A stretch of DNA of 64,000 nucleotides from Apricaphanius iberus (GCA_028564705.1 JAPXFQ010002904.1:1488001-1552000); one strand, 5' to 3'; counted from the first letter of the stretch, positions 10,976 to 56,654 are shown. Program-made: numbers and translations. The notes: a model not told the origin generated them from the sequence alone.

Positions 10976-11660
10976 AAGGAGTCAAGACATGGACACAAAA
11001 AAAACAGCAAACGTCTTGAAAAGAATCTTTTTTCCATGATTTTTTCCTGTTTTTGTTTATCCTGTAACAAAGAAGACACAAGGGTAGCTGGGACAAAGAG
11101 TCGTCTTGCCTGAGCTGTTACTTAAAAGTCGTGTATTCAGTCATGGCAGGAAGCCGGGATACTGCATGAGCAAGCCTGATGTAACAGCACAGCCTCATGT
11201 ACAATTTTGTATTGAATGCAGCTCTGCAATTTATAAATGCCAAATGGTGATTGATTGTAACATTTTTAGTTTTGTGGCATGGTTTATGTGTCCAGTGATT
11301 TTAAGTATACACATGGTTGGTTTAAAAGAACAAAGTACTCTATAAGTTTAACCTTTTGGCAAAAGCTCTGTCTTCGACTTAACATTTCACTCTCCAATGT
11401 GACAGTAAATACAAAGGTTATGTGCGTGCTATGCTGTCTTGTGAGGTTTCATTGTCTCTATTGTCTTTGACCACTGAAGGGATTAAAAAACTGTGTTAAG
11501 AATCTGAAATGTCTGTAAATATGAGAATAGTACACTGGAATTGAATTTATTAATATTTTCAGTCTAACATTCTGCTCTTATTTGCACTTTGACAATCCTA
11601 AATAATAATATATGTTTTATAAATAAATCTGACTTTCTTACAAAGTTCATTGGCTTTCCC
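10976..11660 (+). other. Probable 3' UTR of the large-exon gene
   Basis: The sequence after the stop codon is AT-rich and has no long open frame. An AATAAA polyadenylation signal lies at 11622-11627, about 650 nt after the stop. A second AATAAA at 13212-13217 could serve a longer transcript. No gene is visible from here to the myosin 3' end. Confidence 0.5.
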
Positions 11661-14480
11661 TGCCTTATCCATCTGTTGTTGGGTTTTTTTTTACTCCTTT
11701 TTGAAGCATAAAGTTTAATTTGCACATGAAGCAAAAGAAAAAAGCCTAGGCTGCCATTCCTGTTTGTGGGTTTCTCCTTAACCAGATGAATGATCAAGTT
11801 CCTGAGTGCCTTCTACTTTAATTTTCTGTGCTGTGGGTGGAGCCATCCAAAAGCCTCACAAAATACAGATGGGTGCTCCCTGTTGCTATTGTAGCAACCA
11901 GTGCTCTATAGTTATGATGGTTAGATAAATCATCCTTTGACCTACACAGTTTATCAATACTCCACGTTTGCTGGAGTTGTACTTTGTTACTTGACTTTTC
12001 GAGACACTTTGACACCAAGGCAACACATTCTGCTCCAGATTATCAAGCCATGACATCATTTGGGAAGGGCATTGCTGCTTCAAGACTTAGGTCATCTTCC
12101 TGAATGCATCTGCTTTTCCATTTTGCAAAGCATTCTCATTATTCATATTTAGCTTCCATTAAGGCATGTTTTCTTGTCCTTTAAGATATTGGTAAAATCA
12201 AGACTTTTCAATGTTTGTTTTTTTTCTCTAGAAATTGGAAGCGTCAGTTTGTCTTGATTACTCTCACTGAAAGTATGTAGTTTCTGAATCTTTGTAATGC
12301 TTGATTTTTAAGCATGAAACCTACAGGGGAAAAAATCGGAGTTACATCTCCTTTTTAATCAGTATGCATGGGAAAGTATGACGTTTTTGAAAGATCCTTT
12401 GGGTCTTTGTGTTCAGCAGCTATGACTATATTACTACTTAGAGGGCAAAAGTAACAGTTTGGCACATATAAAGTGGTATTTTTATATTTGTGTTGATTTC
12501 GGGGATGATGGATCTCAGGTCTTTTGTCAGATCCCAGCTGGCTTTTCATAAATGATTTCTATTCGGCACTCTTCATGTGCTGCCAGATCATTAGTTATAT
12601 AAGCCTTCAGGTGATCATTAGCTGTACCTTTCCATCTTGCAACTCTTTATGAATCATCTTTTGATATGACTGTCAAACCTTCGTATCACTGATATTTGAA
12701 CATTCATTTTGCTGCTAGAAAAAAATGGCCAAGTTTTGATCTAAATGATCCGTGTTCACTGTAAGCAGGAATAAGGCAAAAGTCCATGTAAGTGTGAAAA
12801 TATGTTTTTAGAAAGCACTACACCTGAAATATTAAGGCCTACCAAATATTGCAAGTCCCTATATGCTTGACTATTCTAAGTCCTGAAAATATATGTTATA
12901 GTCAAATCTGTTATTCGATAAAGTAGCACAGCTCATTATAATTTAAAAAAATAAGTGAAAAACTGTTTATACATAGAACAGTTCCAGCCATTAGTTTCCT
13001 TAGCAGTCTTCCAAAACAATAAGCAAAGCGTCCATGTCAATCAGCCAAGCTAGCTGATAAAAAGGCCCATCTTGTATTATGTAACATGTCAAGGGTTAAA
13101 GGTGTTAAACACACTAACTGTTTATTTTATCGGGAGTGTTTCTGTACGGTTCCAAGCGAGCTTGGACTTTGAAATGTCACTTTGATTGTTTCATAACCTT
13201 TTTGTTGCCACAATAAATGTACACCCTAAACATGAACCAGCATTTTTACTTAAAGTAAAACAGGTTTTTGTTTTTTTTAGGTTTGCTTTTCTGCTAAACA
13301 GGAACTTTAAGTTAGTTTAGAGGTTGTAAAGATGTACTATGAGCACTTCATAGCTTACATTTAGGCTACACACTGTCTTGTGTGAATTTATGAGCATAAG
13401 AAGTTTACAAATTAACTTGATAATATAGTCTCCTTTAAGTGGTTTTTCAAAATAAGACTCACAAAATTGTGACTTTACAGTTAGTGAAATAAATGCTAGC
13501 AAAGCTTATTTAGAAAGGAAAATCGTTCACCAGAACATTCACCTCTATTATTGTGATGTAATTGGCAAATTAGGAAAGCTGTATCTTTTGTTTTTTTTTA
13601 CTGTAAGATTAGTGCAACTATGCTGCCCTCTAATGGAATTAAATGTTACAGTCCATTATCTTATTGTTTTCTTTTGTTTTATCATAACATTTTTCAGCAC
13701 AACATTTTCCATTTTTTGATTAAACAGTCAAAAGTTTGCATAGAGTCACTCCTCTTAAGAGTTTTCTTAGGACTTATTTAAATGGTTGGTTTCCTGGTAC
13801 TGACCTGTCTTTTTAAGATGTTTTAGCTATTTTTAAAAACAAGCTAGCTTAAAACAAACACAGTCACGTAGCATTTATGCTTCATTTCGGCTGCCACGCC
13901 CCACTGATTTTGGTACAGGCATCACCACAGCAGACAAGAGAGCACAAAAGACCAGTTGTAGTCCGCGCACCCATCCTTTGTTTTCTGTGACTTCAGATGA
14001 ATTGTACCCGTTAACAGGCAAGGTCCCGCCTTTTGTGGATTATGATCCTCCAAAGATTCTTCTTGTTGTTGTGATCGAACAGCTTAATCTTTGCTTTATT
14101 TTACCATACATCTTTTTCTCTGGAAGACATTTGTTTGACCATGTGGACAGCATAAAGCTGATAGTTTTGGAGCTGGTGCTTTTTTTTTTTTTGTTGATAC
14201 CCCCAAGCTAATATTAAACTGGAGAGTGACACTAGTGTTCCGCCATTTTTGAAGTTGTGGAAGGCCATAGACATTCGAAAACACTGATTCATCTGTTGTA
14301 TCCTGCTGTCTAAATCAAGTCCCAGCTGCTCAGGACAGCAGCACATAAGAGCTGTATGCATTGAATAGCCATATTCTCCTAACTGAAGCCAAGGCTACCC
14401 CTTTTTCTTTCTGAAACAGCATACAGTAGTTTTGAAGTGGTAGGATTAGGGTTGCTGTAAAGGTTTATAAATTTAAATCA
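11661..14480. other. Intergenic AT-rich stretch between convergent genes
   Basis: No coding exon could be supported on either strand. The region may include extended 3' UTR of the upstream gene (AATAAA at 13212). The flanking genes converge here, so both 3' ends lie close together. I see no clear repeat ends. Confidence 0.5.
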
Positions 14481-14511
14481 AACAACAGACTATTGTTGCA
14501 TGTATAACTAA

Positions 14512-14524
14512 TTTATTCTTTATT
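14512..14524 (-). terminator. Myosin heavy chain polyadenylation signals
   Basis: Two AATAAA hexamers on the minus strand (plus-strand TTTATT at 14512-14517 and 14519-14524) lie about 85-95 nt beyond the stop codon. A short 3' UTR is usual for sarcomeric myosins. Confidence 0.65.
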
Positions 14525-14606
14525 CTGCTCATGTTGCATGGAGGCTAAAGAACAACTAATGCTACAACTAAACCCCTTTTTTTGCATGGGGACCCAGTCA
14601 GGTGCT

Positions 14607-26003
<11,397 letters not shown>

Positions 26004-27139
26004 CTTGAAAGCTGACCAGTTGGGGTTTAATTTCAAAAGAGTTAGGGAATGGATTAGTTTTGTTCTATTAACAGTCCAAAGCAAACCCAAACCTAAATGA
26101 AACTCAGAAATCAGTTGAAGTTATCGGATTCAGACGTCAATCTCTTTCCTTTTTTTAAAAATTTCAAACTCATAGGGAATAAAGGCGTGAGGAGCATTTA
26201 CTAGAATTACGTTTTTTGCATAACAAAAGATACAAAGAAATAAATACCGTAAATAGATACCATAAAGAAATATATACATTTACATACTGTATATCAGAAG
26301 TGGCTTTATTAGCCATGTTTGAGCACACAAATATAACCTTGACTTCAGTTTTACTTTGCTCTAAATATATTTTAAATATGAAAATATAAAATAAGGAGAA
26401 AAAAAATTGTATGTATATATACTGCGTTTTTTTTTTCAAAAAGGATGATAAAAAAGATAGTAATTCAAAGGAGAACAATTCAGTAGAGATAGTGATGGTA
26501 ATGATTATAAAAAATTAATGAAGGACTGGCTGAAAAAAAACTGCAATTCTTTCCAAATAATCTATAAATATACACTGCAAAGGAAAGTACATGCAAACTT
26601 TGAATAGAATCATCCCTAAATTGTCAATTTCTTTGTTTATTGTTTAGCTTATTATTCAGTTGGCTGGTTAATTGATCGGCCAATCATTGAATTACTGTAA
26701 TAAGTGTTTATTATCATAATTATTACATCTTATTATATTCTGTATAGTATTTCCTTAATTTATCTTTTATCATTGTTTGTATTAGCTTTTGCTGTTGGTT
26801 TTGAATATAAGAAACATTGTTATTAATGCTTTTACTGGCTTCTTAACCTTTATAGCCAATATAGAGAATTATTTCATTAATATGCATGACAACAAGTCTA
26901 ATCTCCTTTTGATGAAGTTTGTAAACTTTCTTATTTTATTTCCACTGCTCCAAAAACGGGAAAAGTAACAGAGTATAAAGCACCTATAACTTCTTTAAGG
27001 GAACTTTGTAACCCTCTTTACCTGTTTGTTCTTTCTCTTCTCTTTAGATGACTTGTTCTATTGGGTCTTTAAGAAATCAAACGTTAGATTAAATTTTGAG
27101 TCATTTACTTGATCAGTTATAAATTGATGCTATACTGAC
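26004..27139 (-). other. 5' UTR and first-intron region of the myosin gene
   Basis: On the minus strand an acceptor-like CTGGTCAG lies 8 nt before the start codon, so the ATG exon probably begins at about 26011. The rest is AT-rich DNA between that exon and a likely non-coding first exon ending near 27140. Sarcomeric myosin genes normally have non-coding 5' exons. I could not place a second non-coding exon. Confidence 0.5.
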
Positions 27140-27193
27140 CGGAAGGTGTGGTGTCCCTGTCCTTGCTGCTGTTTTAGATCTCCTCTTTTTATA
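27140..27193 (-). promoter_or_regulatory. Myosin core promoter: TATA box and first non-coding exon
   Basis: A minus-strand TATAAAA (27187-27193) is followed about 25-30 nt downstream by a plausible start site. A short exon then ends at CCG|GTCAGT (27140/27139). A near-consensus CArG-like sequence, CCCTATAAGG (27227-27236), lies about 35 bp upstream of the TATA box. A TATA box and SRF/MEF2-type elements are typical of muscle myosin promoters. The start site is inferred. Confidence 0.6.
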
Positions 27194-28200
27194 CATCCAG
27201 TAGGCAGTGCTTTACACAAGCAGTCTCCCTATAAGGACAGAGCAAGATCACAAAAGGGAACACCTGCATTTAGAAATAAAGGTGTGGACAATCATAGTTG
27301 TCATGTTACAATTCAATGTTGCACACAATCCTATTAAAAGGTCCTAAATCCAAATCTATTTCAGTGCTGACCTTTGTGAATGACATAAGACAAAAAACAA
27401 ATGAAAATAAAGAAAAAATGTCTGCCTATAACTAAAGGTCGGGTGGTATTTTTACCTAAAATAATTTGATCACTTTTGTCTGAAAAGTAAAAGAGAATAT
27501 TCTCTTTTTATTGCATCTTCATTCGCTGATTAAATTGATTAAAAAAATGCACATTTAAGGAGAAAATGTCAAGGAAAAGTCTTGAAGATGTTTCCTTACA
27601 GTTTTACCCAAAGTGAAAAACAACCTTTCACCCACACTACAACAATACCATTGTTCATCACAATCTCAGAGTCCCTGTTGTCTGGAGTGTTCAAGTGTTC
27701 TAGAGGATAAAGATAACGTTGTGAATATTTTAACTTGGATTATTTCTCTGAGACCTTCCTTGCCTCCCTGTGGACCTCAGTTTACCCTCCTCTGTCCACA
27801 TTAACAGGCTGGGTAGGACAGCTGTCTGCTTGCAAAGCTCTCTGTTCCACGCTGGAAATAAATACATTCACCTCACACTGAGTATTTACCACCTCCTCAG
27901 TGTCGTTAACAACAGGATCAATCCTGATAATAAGCATCACGTTAACAGAAGACATCTTTAAGTCATGTGTTTATTGAACCGACCACCTCAAGACCTCTTG
28001 AAGAACCACAAGAGTCCCTTTGACACCAAGGGTTTCACACGCTGGTGTTCAGCAGCCTTGTGGGGTCTCAATAATTTGATGTCTGATCCTGGTGTCATAC
28101 TCTTCAGCACATCAAGACCCATTCTCAGCTGTCTTTGGTCTCTCTCAACAACTAGTTGATTCCCTGATGGGAACTTAAAACCAATGAGAGCCTGTTGGAG
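27194..28200. other. Region upstream of the myosin promoter, with an unassigned minus-strand frame
   Basis: Proximal upstream sequence of the myosin gene. At 27988-28183 a minus-strand frame (reading [13 protein letters not shown]... to ...GLLWFFKRS, then stop) is followed by an AATAAA-like CAATAAAC. I do not recognise it. It may be the tail of an old retroelement or a lost gene. No other exon was supported. Confidence 0.3.
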
Positions 28201-28814
<614 letters not shown>

Positions 28815-28817
<3 letters not shown>

Positions 28818-29154
28818 GGATGCAATGATACCACTTTTTTCAAACCAATACAATACAGATACTTGGATTTGAGTACCTGCCAATACTAAGTACCAATACC
28901 GATACATCTACCGCACAAAAAATGCAATGAATTGGAAGACAGATTTTATTTTCTTCTATGCTTGTTATAACAAATAATGGTGAATTAAATTTTTAAAAAA
29001 ATGATAAAAATGACTATAAAACAAAAATTTCAAGTGAAAAATAAACATTTTCTGCGAAATTATTGCAGAGTTTACACATTTTAAGTATCGGTTCATACCG
29101 TACAAAAGAACGGTATCGGCCCCGATACCCAATACCAGTATCGGTACATCCCTA
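28815..29154. mobile_element. hAT-type MITE inserted in the TA satellite
   Basis: The left end AAGGGATGCAATGATACC and right end GGTATCGGTACATCCCTA (reading ..CAGTATCGGTACATCCCTA) are inverted repeats of the TAGGGATGCACCGATAC family seen at 47933-48232. TA repeat flanks both sides, so the target duplication cannot be told apart from the satellite. Confidence 0.7.
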
Positions 29155-29172
29155 ATATATATATATATATAT

Positions 29173-31375
29173 AAAATCCCTATATCAGCACAACATGGCC
29201 AAGTAGGGAGATATTCATCTGAGAAGTAGCCAAGAGTACTACTGTAACTCTGGAGGAGCTAGAGAGATCCTCAGCACATGTGGGGGAATCAGTTAATAGA
29301 ACATATATTTATTTCCCACTCTTCAAACCTGGCTTTTATAGAAAAGTGGTGAGGAAGAAGCCTTTTTAAAAGTCTTGTTATAAAGGGGGAGAGCAAACAG
29401 ACAGGTCAGGAATCTAACCCAGCAATACTGCATTGAGATTAGGATAATAAATAGGTTCTGCATGTGAAAGAAATCAGGAAAACTCCCATTTGGATTTTGT
29501 CACAAGCCATACAAGAAGTATGGGAAACATGTAGAGCAGCCATGTTAACCTCATTTTTTATTTTGGGCAAGATCAATATCAGGAATGTCCACAAGGGGGC
29601 AGTTGGCGCATAATACATTGATAAACTAAACTGTTAAAATGTCAATAAATAGCATTCAACGAGTACTTCTTAACAATAGATAACACTGAACATCTCTTCA
29701 CATTGATGTAATTTGGCTCTATACAAATAAAAACTGATATGATTTGACTGATACATTTATATTTATCTGCCCAACTGTGCCCTCTGGGGTCTAAAGGGAA
29801 ACATAAAGAGTAATTATTTAGTCTGAGGGTCATTAGTTTGACACATGAGATGTAGAGGAATGTGATCCAGTCAGACAAGACAGAAACAGCATTTTAGTGA
29901 GCAAAGGAAACGAACACTGCACCTCACCCTGAAAACACTATTCCAGTGGTGGTGGCAGTGTTTGAGAAGATGCTGGAAAGTATCGAAACTGGAGTGGAGC
30001 TTCACCTTCCAGCAGAAGGCTTTTGTGTCTTCATGCATGTTAAACTCAATTGTTATTATGAATATTAAGTGGTATTAATTCAAGTACACACAGAGAAGGT
30101 ATCTTAAGCTACCTTATTAAACTAGATATTTTCATTTTTGCATTTAATAGAGCAGCTGCAACCGCCAAAGAATAATGGGGCGCAATGACCTAATCCCATT
30201 TGAGGGTCTAATTTTCCTTAAATAATACCAGCACACACCTTTTGAAAGTCTTCTGGGTGTCAGCCAATAGATTCCTGATCATCATGCCTTAAAAAACTAA
30301 ACAGACTCAGAGGTGTTTATGGGATAGTGTCGTCTCCTCATGTAGCTGCGAGATGAACTTTTATAAAGCCAGCGCAAAAGGTCAATAGTGCTCAGAGACG
30401 GAGAGCAAAGGCTGAGTGGTGCAAAGTGGCGAGGCAGATGTGAGATACTACCTCTCTGTCGTTATCAGTATTTATATGTTGAAAAACCTGATTTCAAACA
30501 ACAGTCTGAGATGTCTTATCAGTACATTAGCCTTTTCTGTTACTATCACATTTTCCAGCCAAAGCCTCTGTCAGGGCTTGTTGTTGCTGTCAGCTGTTGC
30601 GGGGTCACCACCGTTCACCCTGGCTCTGACAGCTACTTCACACTGTAACTGCACACTGCTCACACATCTTGTTGGACACGCATTGTTTCCTTCCATTTAG
30701 CCTTGAGGACAAAGATAACCCTGTGAAATAGTTTCAGGATTCCTTCAGCCGAGCTTAAGTGAACCAAGGCTCTCCGCCGTGTCATTTGTCCTCCTCGGCT
30801 GTGACAGGCTTTGTCAGCGTGTATGCGCGCACTTTCAAATAAAAATAGCACCTCCATGTTTGTGGGGGTCTATTTTGAAAAATTAGGTTATTTGTTTTTT
30901 TCATCCTTATCGTAACCGATCATTTCATGGGATATCTTTTGTGTGAGATACATAAGTCGTTTCACAGTAAGATCAGTGTCTGTTGGCCGCTGTACATATA
31001 AGAGAAAGAGAAAGTGTTTCTTATAAGGAAAAAGGTTTAAATTCGGAACTGTTGACAGTCAAGTCAAGGATCGAGAGAGCTATTTCTTCACCACGCAGAC
31101 CGTCAGCCTGCCTGCAGGGTGATAATTTGTCTCAGACGTGTCTGGAGAATGAATCTTCCCCTCCCAAGACCTCTGCACTATATAACAAGACAATTTAGAC
31201 ACTTGACAGCTCCAGTTCTCAGCTTTGAGTGATCTTCACGTGACATTCTGCCAGCCCGTCACTCTGTTAAACTTATTGTTCCAGATGTATTCTTCATACC
31301 AGCCATGTTTCTCAGACCTGTATCTATTGTCCCTTCATCTTTGTGTTCAGGGCAATATGTATTGTTAGTTGCCAT
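29173..31375. other. Intergenic DNA without supported genes
   Basis: Mixed-composition sequence with only short frames. Nothing has convincing splice structure or a recognisable protein. The mammalian neighbours between SLC22A17 and MYH6 (EFS, IL25, CMTM5) were looked for and not seen. Confidence 0.4.
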
Positions 31376-31600
31376 TAGGGATGCATTGATACTGGTATCA
31401 TGCTGGGAAGGTTGTTTGCTTTTTCAACCCGGACCTCATTTATAGCACGCATTGCGTTCTCCCACTCATCCAGAAAAGTTCGGAGCCGCCTTGAGTCCTT
31501 CGGATGGACTTTATATCCAGTCACATTGGCTATATTTCCATATAATCGGAGTCGTGGATGCACAGCAAAATAATGCATAATCTCCCACAAAACTCCTTCA
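31376..31600. mobile_element. One end of a TAGGGATGCA hAT family element
   Basis: The sequence begins TAGGGATGCATTGATACTGG, like the left ends at 28815 and 47933. It then reads into a minus-strand frame (31375-31590, containing VTGYKVHPKDSRRLRTFLDEW) that I do not recognise. No matching right end was found, so the extent is uncertain. Confidence 0.4.
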
Positions 31601-34380
31601 TTTTACCAGTGTTTTGTTATGAATCTCTAGAACTATTCTCCTCAGAGTTCGTAGCGTCTCAGAAGTGGTTCTTCCGGGGTATTTGCAGACGTTTATTCCA
31701 ACTTACCACAAGCTGCCATTTGAGTGACATTACTGCAGTGCCCCATGGCAGTTGTAGTCTGAGCTGGACTTTTAATCTCTGCTAAACAATGGCTCAGTCC
31801 TATTCGTCATTTTTATTTGTGCAATTTTGGAAACAGGCATCCGCGGCGCATGTTGGCGTTTCCAGAAGCAAGTTCTGTCTAAAGCGACTGCTGCCGTAGA
31901 GCGCAGAGTGAACGTCCTGCTCGGACTACAACTGTTATGGCGGACGACAGTGATGTCATTGACATTGCATTTTGTTGAAACCGGTTGAAATAAAAGCCTG
32001 TAAATAACCCCGGGAAGACGACAAAGAAGAGCTTCCGAGACGCTCCGAACTCCGAGGGAAATAGCGCAAGCTAATTATAAAAAAAAACTGGTGAATTTAA
32101 TGCTTTGTGGCAGATAATGCCTTAGAGGCCTGGAAACAAGATTTTTTAACTTGGTTAGATGGACAATTTATGCAGTGATGGGACTACTTTTCCAAGGTAC
32201 TGTAGCCATAGAAACCTTTCTAAATATCTTCTCTCAGTATTATCTCAAGCATTATGAGCTAGAGAAAGTGTGGAGTCTCTCACGGAGGGCGATAATGTGC
32301 CTGTGCATAACAGAAGAAAGCATGCCAACCAGTGTCAACCCTCTTACCCTCATCCGCCTCTTCGCCATGTCTCAGATTTCACACCTCCTGTTCAGAAGAG
32401 TTGCTCTAACCTTCAGGGTGCTGTTGTGCTGCCAGGGTGGAACATACCGGTGTGTGTTCACTCATTCTCAGCTGTCGTCACACAGTCTCCAGCGCTGATG
32501 TCCTTTGTCCTCAAAGACAGGCTGAGTCATGACATGAACAATAGCGTCTGACCACCTGTTGTTGTCTTAAGAGGTACAGGATCAGAGAAAGTAAAATATA
32601 ATAATCATGACTTCAACAGTCTGTTCGGGGGAAGGAGAAAGTATTTTCCTCTTCATGATATTATTCCATTTGTGCTTTTCTGTCAAGCTTGATAAATATA
32701 AAAGGTAGTTTTCAAATGATATTTTCCTGAAAGTAAAAAATGTTTTCCAGAACAAACTGGACCTATTTTTAAAAAGAGATGGGCACTTAAATTTTAAACT
32801 AGCTGTTAGATTTAAAAACTTTGTAACAATAATATTACAGCAGACTGATAAAACAATTTTAACTTAATTAAAAGTATGTTTAAACTCTGCTTAGAATTTT
32901 AATGTTTAAAACTTTATTATGGACTCAAAGTCCAAATGACAGAAAAAATAAGAAACAAAGAACAAAAAAGTACAGTACAATAAAAAAATACAAACCTAAG
33001 AGCTTAGGAAACTTTAAAAAGCATGTACCAGTACTTCCAAACATCTGGTATCTAAAAAGTTATTTGTTAGTATTTTAAAACTGTACTTTAATCTGATGAA
33101 GGGCCTCATCAGAAGGAATATTTTTGATTTAGTGAATAACACTATAGCAATAATAAATTGTGTTTATCTAAACATGTGTCGATTTGGAATTTTCACTTAA
33201 TGAAAGCAAAACAATGTTTGGGTGGCTAGCGCAAAAAAAAAAAAAATAATAAAATAAAATAAACTTATAATGACGTTTAACAAATTTTTGTCAGTAACAG
33301 TGTGACACGTTACCTTGGACCCAATGTTACATATAATTTAGTCCTTTAGCTTGACTATCTGTTACATGGACTTCATTTCACCAGGTGAAATCTACTTACT
33401 TTGGGTATGTAATATCTCCACCTTGTGGTGATAACAGGTAAAATCCACATCTAATATATTTTAAAACGGGCTACAGAGCTGAACCTATATGTAATGCTAA
33501 AAACCTTGCTGTGGTGAACAAATATGACCAATAAAAATGTACAGAGAGGTTAATAAATCTGTCCACCTTTGCTGTCCAAGGATATGAGGTGCAAATTGGA
33601 TTCCATGTAATAAAGGATCTTGTGGGGAATCTTGTATACCACTTGAGGAGCTCCTTTCAATGTCAGGTATTCACACCTCGGATTTAGCTATTAGCTCATT
33701 CATTGCTGACCCTTATGTCTGCATGGTCTCAGCTGTGTTCATGGGAAAAGGTAACAATAGCACAGAGAGCTTTGCTAACTCAAAGAAACCAGATAAATAC
33801 AGTTTTAAAATCTAGTTGGTCAAATCTGTTCTTGTGTTTTTATTATTGGTTAAAGTGAAAGGCAGATGTCATACTTTAGTAGTTGGTTTGACAGTTAAAC
33901 CAGACTGATCGGTTTGATTAGCCTAGCTTATGCTACACGCGAGTGAAAAACTTGATATTAGTGTGGCTAAGCTAGAGCCACAATGTTTTGGGAAGCAGCA
34001 TGCTTTTGAAATTTATGAAGTCTATCAGAAAAAGGGAAATATGCTTCACAAAGGTTTGGTGAACGTTTTGGGATATGTCCACAAAATGTTCCTGCAAAGT
34101 CAGCTGTGACCTATAGCTAGTGTTTCCTGCAATGTTTATCAATAACTGTTTCTTCCTATGTTTCAGAAAGTTTTAGCATCTTAAAGTTTAACGGGAAATA
34201 AGAAGGCATGCTGGTTAACATAGCAGCTGCAGCCTGCCTTATGCTAGCGTCACTAGTATATTCAAACTTAAGCTAGTCTTTGAAGAATAACATAATCATA
34301 ATTTTCATGTGCCTGATTCCGTTTCCAACGAGGAGTTGCTGGCTGACGGTTGACTTTCAGAAGTGGAGGAACTGACGGGA
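31601..34380. other. Intergenic DNA, including a GC-richer patch at 31840-32060
   Basis: The patch at 31840-32060 has more CpG than its surroundings and could be part of a transposon or an unrecognised regulatory region. The rest is AT-rich. No coding exon could be supported. Confidence 0.3.
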
Positions 34381-34604
34381 GAAAGATAGCGATGCACACA
34401 GGTGTTGCACTGTGCGAATCAATTCTTTTATAAATTAAAATGAAGCCATACTTTCGTACTGGGTGGGGTAATACCTTACGCAATCCCCCGTTTGTTTGCT
34501 CACACTGTGGGCATTTAGGAACCGAAAAATAGAATAAAAATTCAAGCATCTTCTTAACGGTTCTGGAACTGGACGTTAGGAAAGGTGCCCAACCCTACTT
34601 TTTA
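34380..34604. mobile_element. hAT element right-end fragment
   Basis: The stretch ends ACGGTTCTGGAACTGG ... GTGCCCAACCCTA, the inverse of the fish hAT left end of type TAGGGTTGGGCAC. The left end was not located. Confidence 0.4.
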
Positions 34605-36008
34605 GCCCGACCCTGCATGCTCGAAACGCCAATCTAAAGGATTCTAAAAAAGAGGCTGGTACCACGTATCCGTTACTAGTGGAGATGGAGAACCCTTATA
34701 ACCACGTAGAGCCGAGTAGGTTTTAGTGAAAAAGGCCATAAGCTAGTTATTTCTAAACTTAAATTAACAAGAAAAAACCCTCCAAAATTGGTAATGGTAA
34801 TTAGCTGCTTATTTATAGTATGCGATTTAATATTGCCTTTTGTATTAGTTGCAAGATTGGTAAATCACTTTCCACGTCAAAACATATTTCTGATTAAATA
34901 TGTGTCTTTTTTTGCTTATACTTATTACAAGAAAATGAATGTGGGAGTTCTGGTCATTGGGTTGAGGGAAGGCCCTTCATTTGTCTTCCTCTAAGTCTAA
35001 ACTGACACATCCATGTTCTCTCATAATGACTCAGTCAAAATTCAACTCTGGGTTGTTTAAAGCGGTTTTAATTTACATAAAATCAGAACTAACTGCATCA
35101 CGCTCATTGAACAGATCGCCAGTGCTGTCAGACATAAATATATCCAAGCCAGATTAATCAGTGATGAGAACTAGAGTATAAGTTTTAGATTTGAGTGAAA
35201 CATACATAGAGGAAAAAAAGAAAGATCCAACAGAGGGTGAAGAACCCATCAACAGAGTTATGTTTCCCCATTTCCCTTCAATTATACACACAAAAGAAAA
35301 ATAATGAACCCGTACAGACTAGCAGAGTCTGTAAAACACAGATTATATGCTTCCAATCATCCTGCCTGTGATTTGGCTTTTTCCAAAACACAGATTTGAC
35401 TAAATTCCTCAATTTTCTAGGATAAAACTTACCAAGTTTTCACCATTTAACATTCATTAAAAATTTATAATTCACTTTGTGTTCATGGCAGAAAACTCTG
35501 CGAGGGTAAGCTGTACATGTGGAAGGAAGGAAGGAAGGAAGGAAGGAAGAAAGAAAGAAAAAGAAAGAAAGAAAGAATTTAGTCAATGAAGAAGTGTGGG
35601 AAATCTGAAATTTTTTTTTTTCTTTCCATATTCTTATTGTATTTTATTTCTTCATGATCTTATTGTACTTTTTTCCACAGTGCGTAGGAACCCTGGAGAG
35701 TGTAACTAGGAATGAATACATTAGGCCCTCTTCAGCTCCCCGACACAGAGCACGCTCATTGGGCCCTTTTTTGAGTCTCAACATTCAGACAAAATGACCA
35801 ACATCTTTTATGTCGTCTCCATTTCCATTAAAGGCCAATATACAACTGCCTATAAACATGAGCAACACATCTACGGCGGTCTGCTTCTATCTGTCTAGCA
35901 TCTTCCTGCAGACACCCTCGATCAGGAGAGCTATTAAATCTGAGGAGATCCAGGAAATATGTCATGGTTGCCACCAGAGTACAGTAGGGTTTTATGGATC
36001 CAATTCTG
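34605..36008. other. Intergenic DNA
   Basis: AT-rich sequence with a GGAA/GAAA microsatellite (35521-35576). No supported gene. Confidence 0.45.
35521..35576. repeat. (GGAA)n(GAAA)n microsatellite
   Basis: Seven GGAA units grade into GAAA units. Confidence 0.9.
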
Positions 36009-36850
36009 TTTATTAATTAAGATTTAAGTTGTCGGGATAAATTACCAATTAAACTTAATGACAAAATAAATAACATAAATATTTCTGGCACCAGGCCAGA
36101 GTTTCTCAGTGTTTGAACAGAACGCTTTTGATCAGAATACGTGATTTATGTTCACAGGACTGTCCTCTAAACTTGAAGACTTTGGTCGAATGAACTTGTT
36201 ATATTAAAAAGCTAATATTCAAAGTGCTCCCCCCCCCCACTGCATAGCATAATGGACGGCTCCTGCCACAGAGTCTGTATTAAACAAAACTCAGATGCCC
36301 CCAAGAAGTCAAAGAAACTAAAATCTAGAGTATTTACAAGGCGTTTTTGTTACAGCTGCGGACCTCCCTGGAGAAGCCAGATTGGAGATTAATAAGAAGT
36401 CATAAAAACGAAAATATTTACCTTGCTTATTGTGTTCCCACTCACATCAAACGCATAAAAAAAACTCTCTATGTAGGTTAAGACAAATAGTAGGAACAGT
36501 AAGGAATTACTGCAGTCTCGTCAGAGAACCCATTGAGGAAGGGATAGAGGCGAATGCTGGTGAGTCTCAAAACAGAAGATGAAGAGTTTCCTATATGTGC
36601 GTCTCTGTTCAGAAGTACGTCAACATAAAGCTAAATGTTAGAAAACACAGGGAAGTCTGAGGCAGCTCAACCTGCGTTTGGAATGACAAGAGTGTGATAT
36701 GTTAGGAAGCATAAAGTCTGTTGCAGCCCTTTTCTCTCCACTCGTTCTTGGGTTTGTCCCCGTATTGCCATGTCTCTCTCCTCCTCGGCACAAAAAAAAA
36801 GAAGCATGCTAAAAGATGGACATCAGTTTTGCGCATGGCCCGTCCCCCCT
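36009..36850 (-). other. Possible slc22a17 3' UTR
   Basis: On the minus strand the first clear AATAAA after the stop codon is at 36014-36009 (plus-strand TTTATT), giving a 3' UTR of about 840 nt. The stretch has no supported coding sequence. A poly-C/poly-G run lies near 36230. Confidence 0.35.
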
Positions 36851-56654
<19,804 letters not shown>

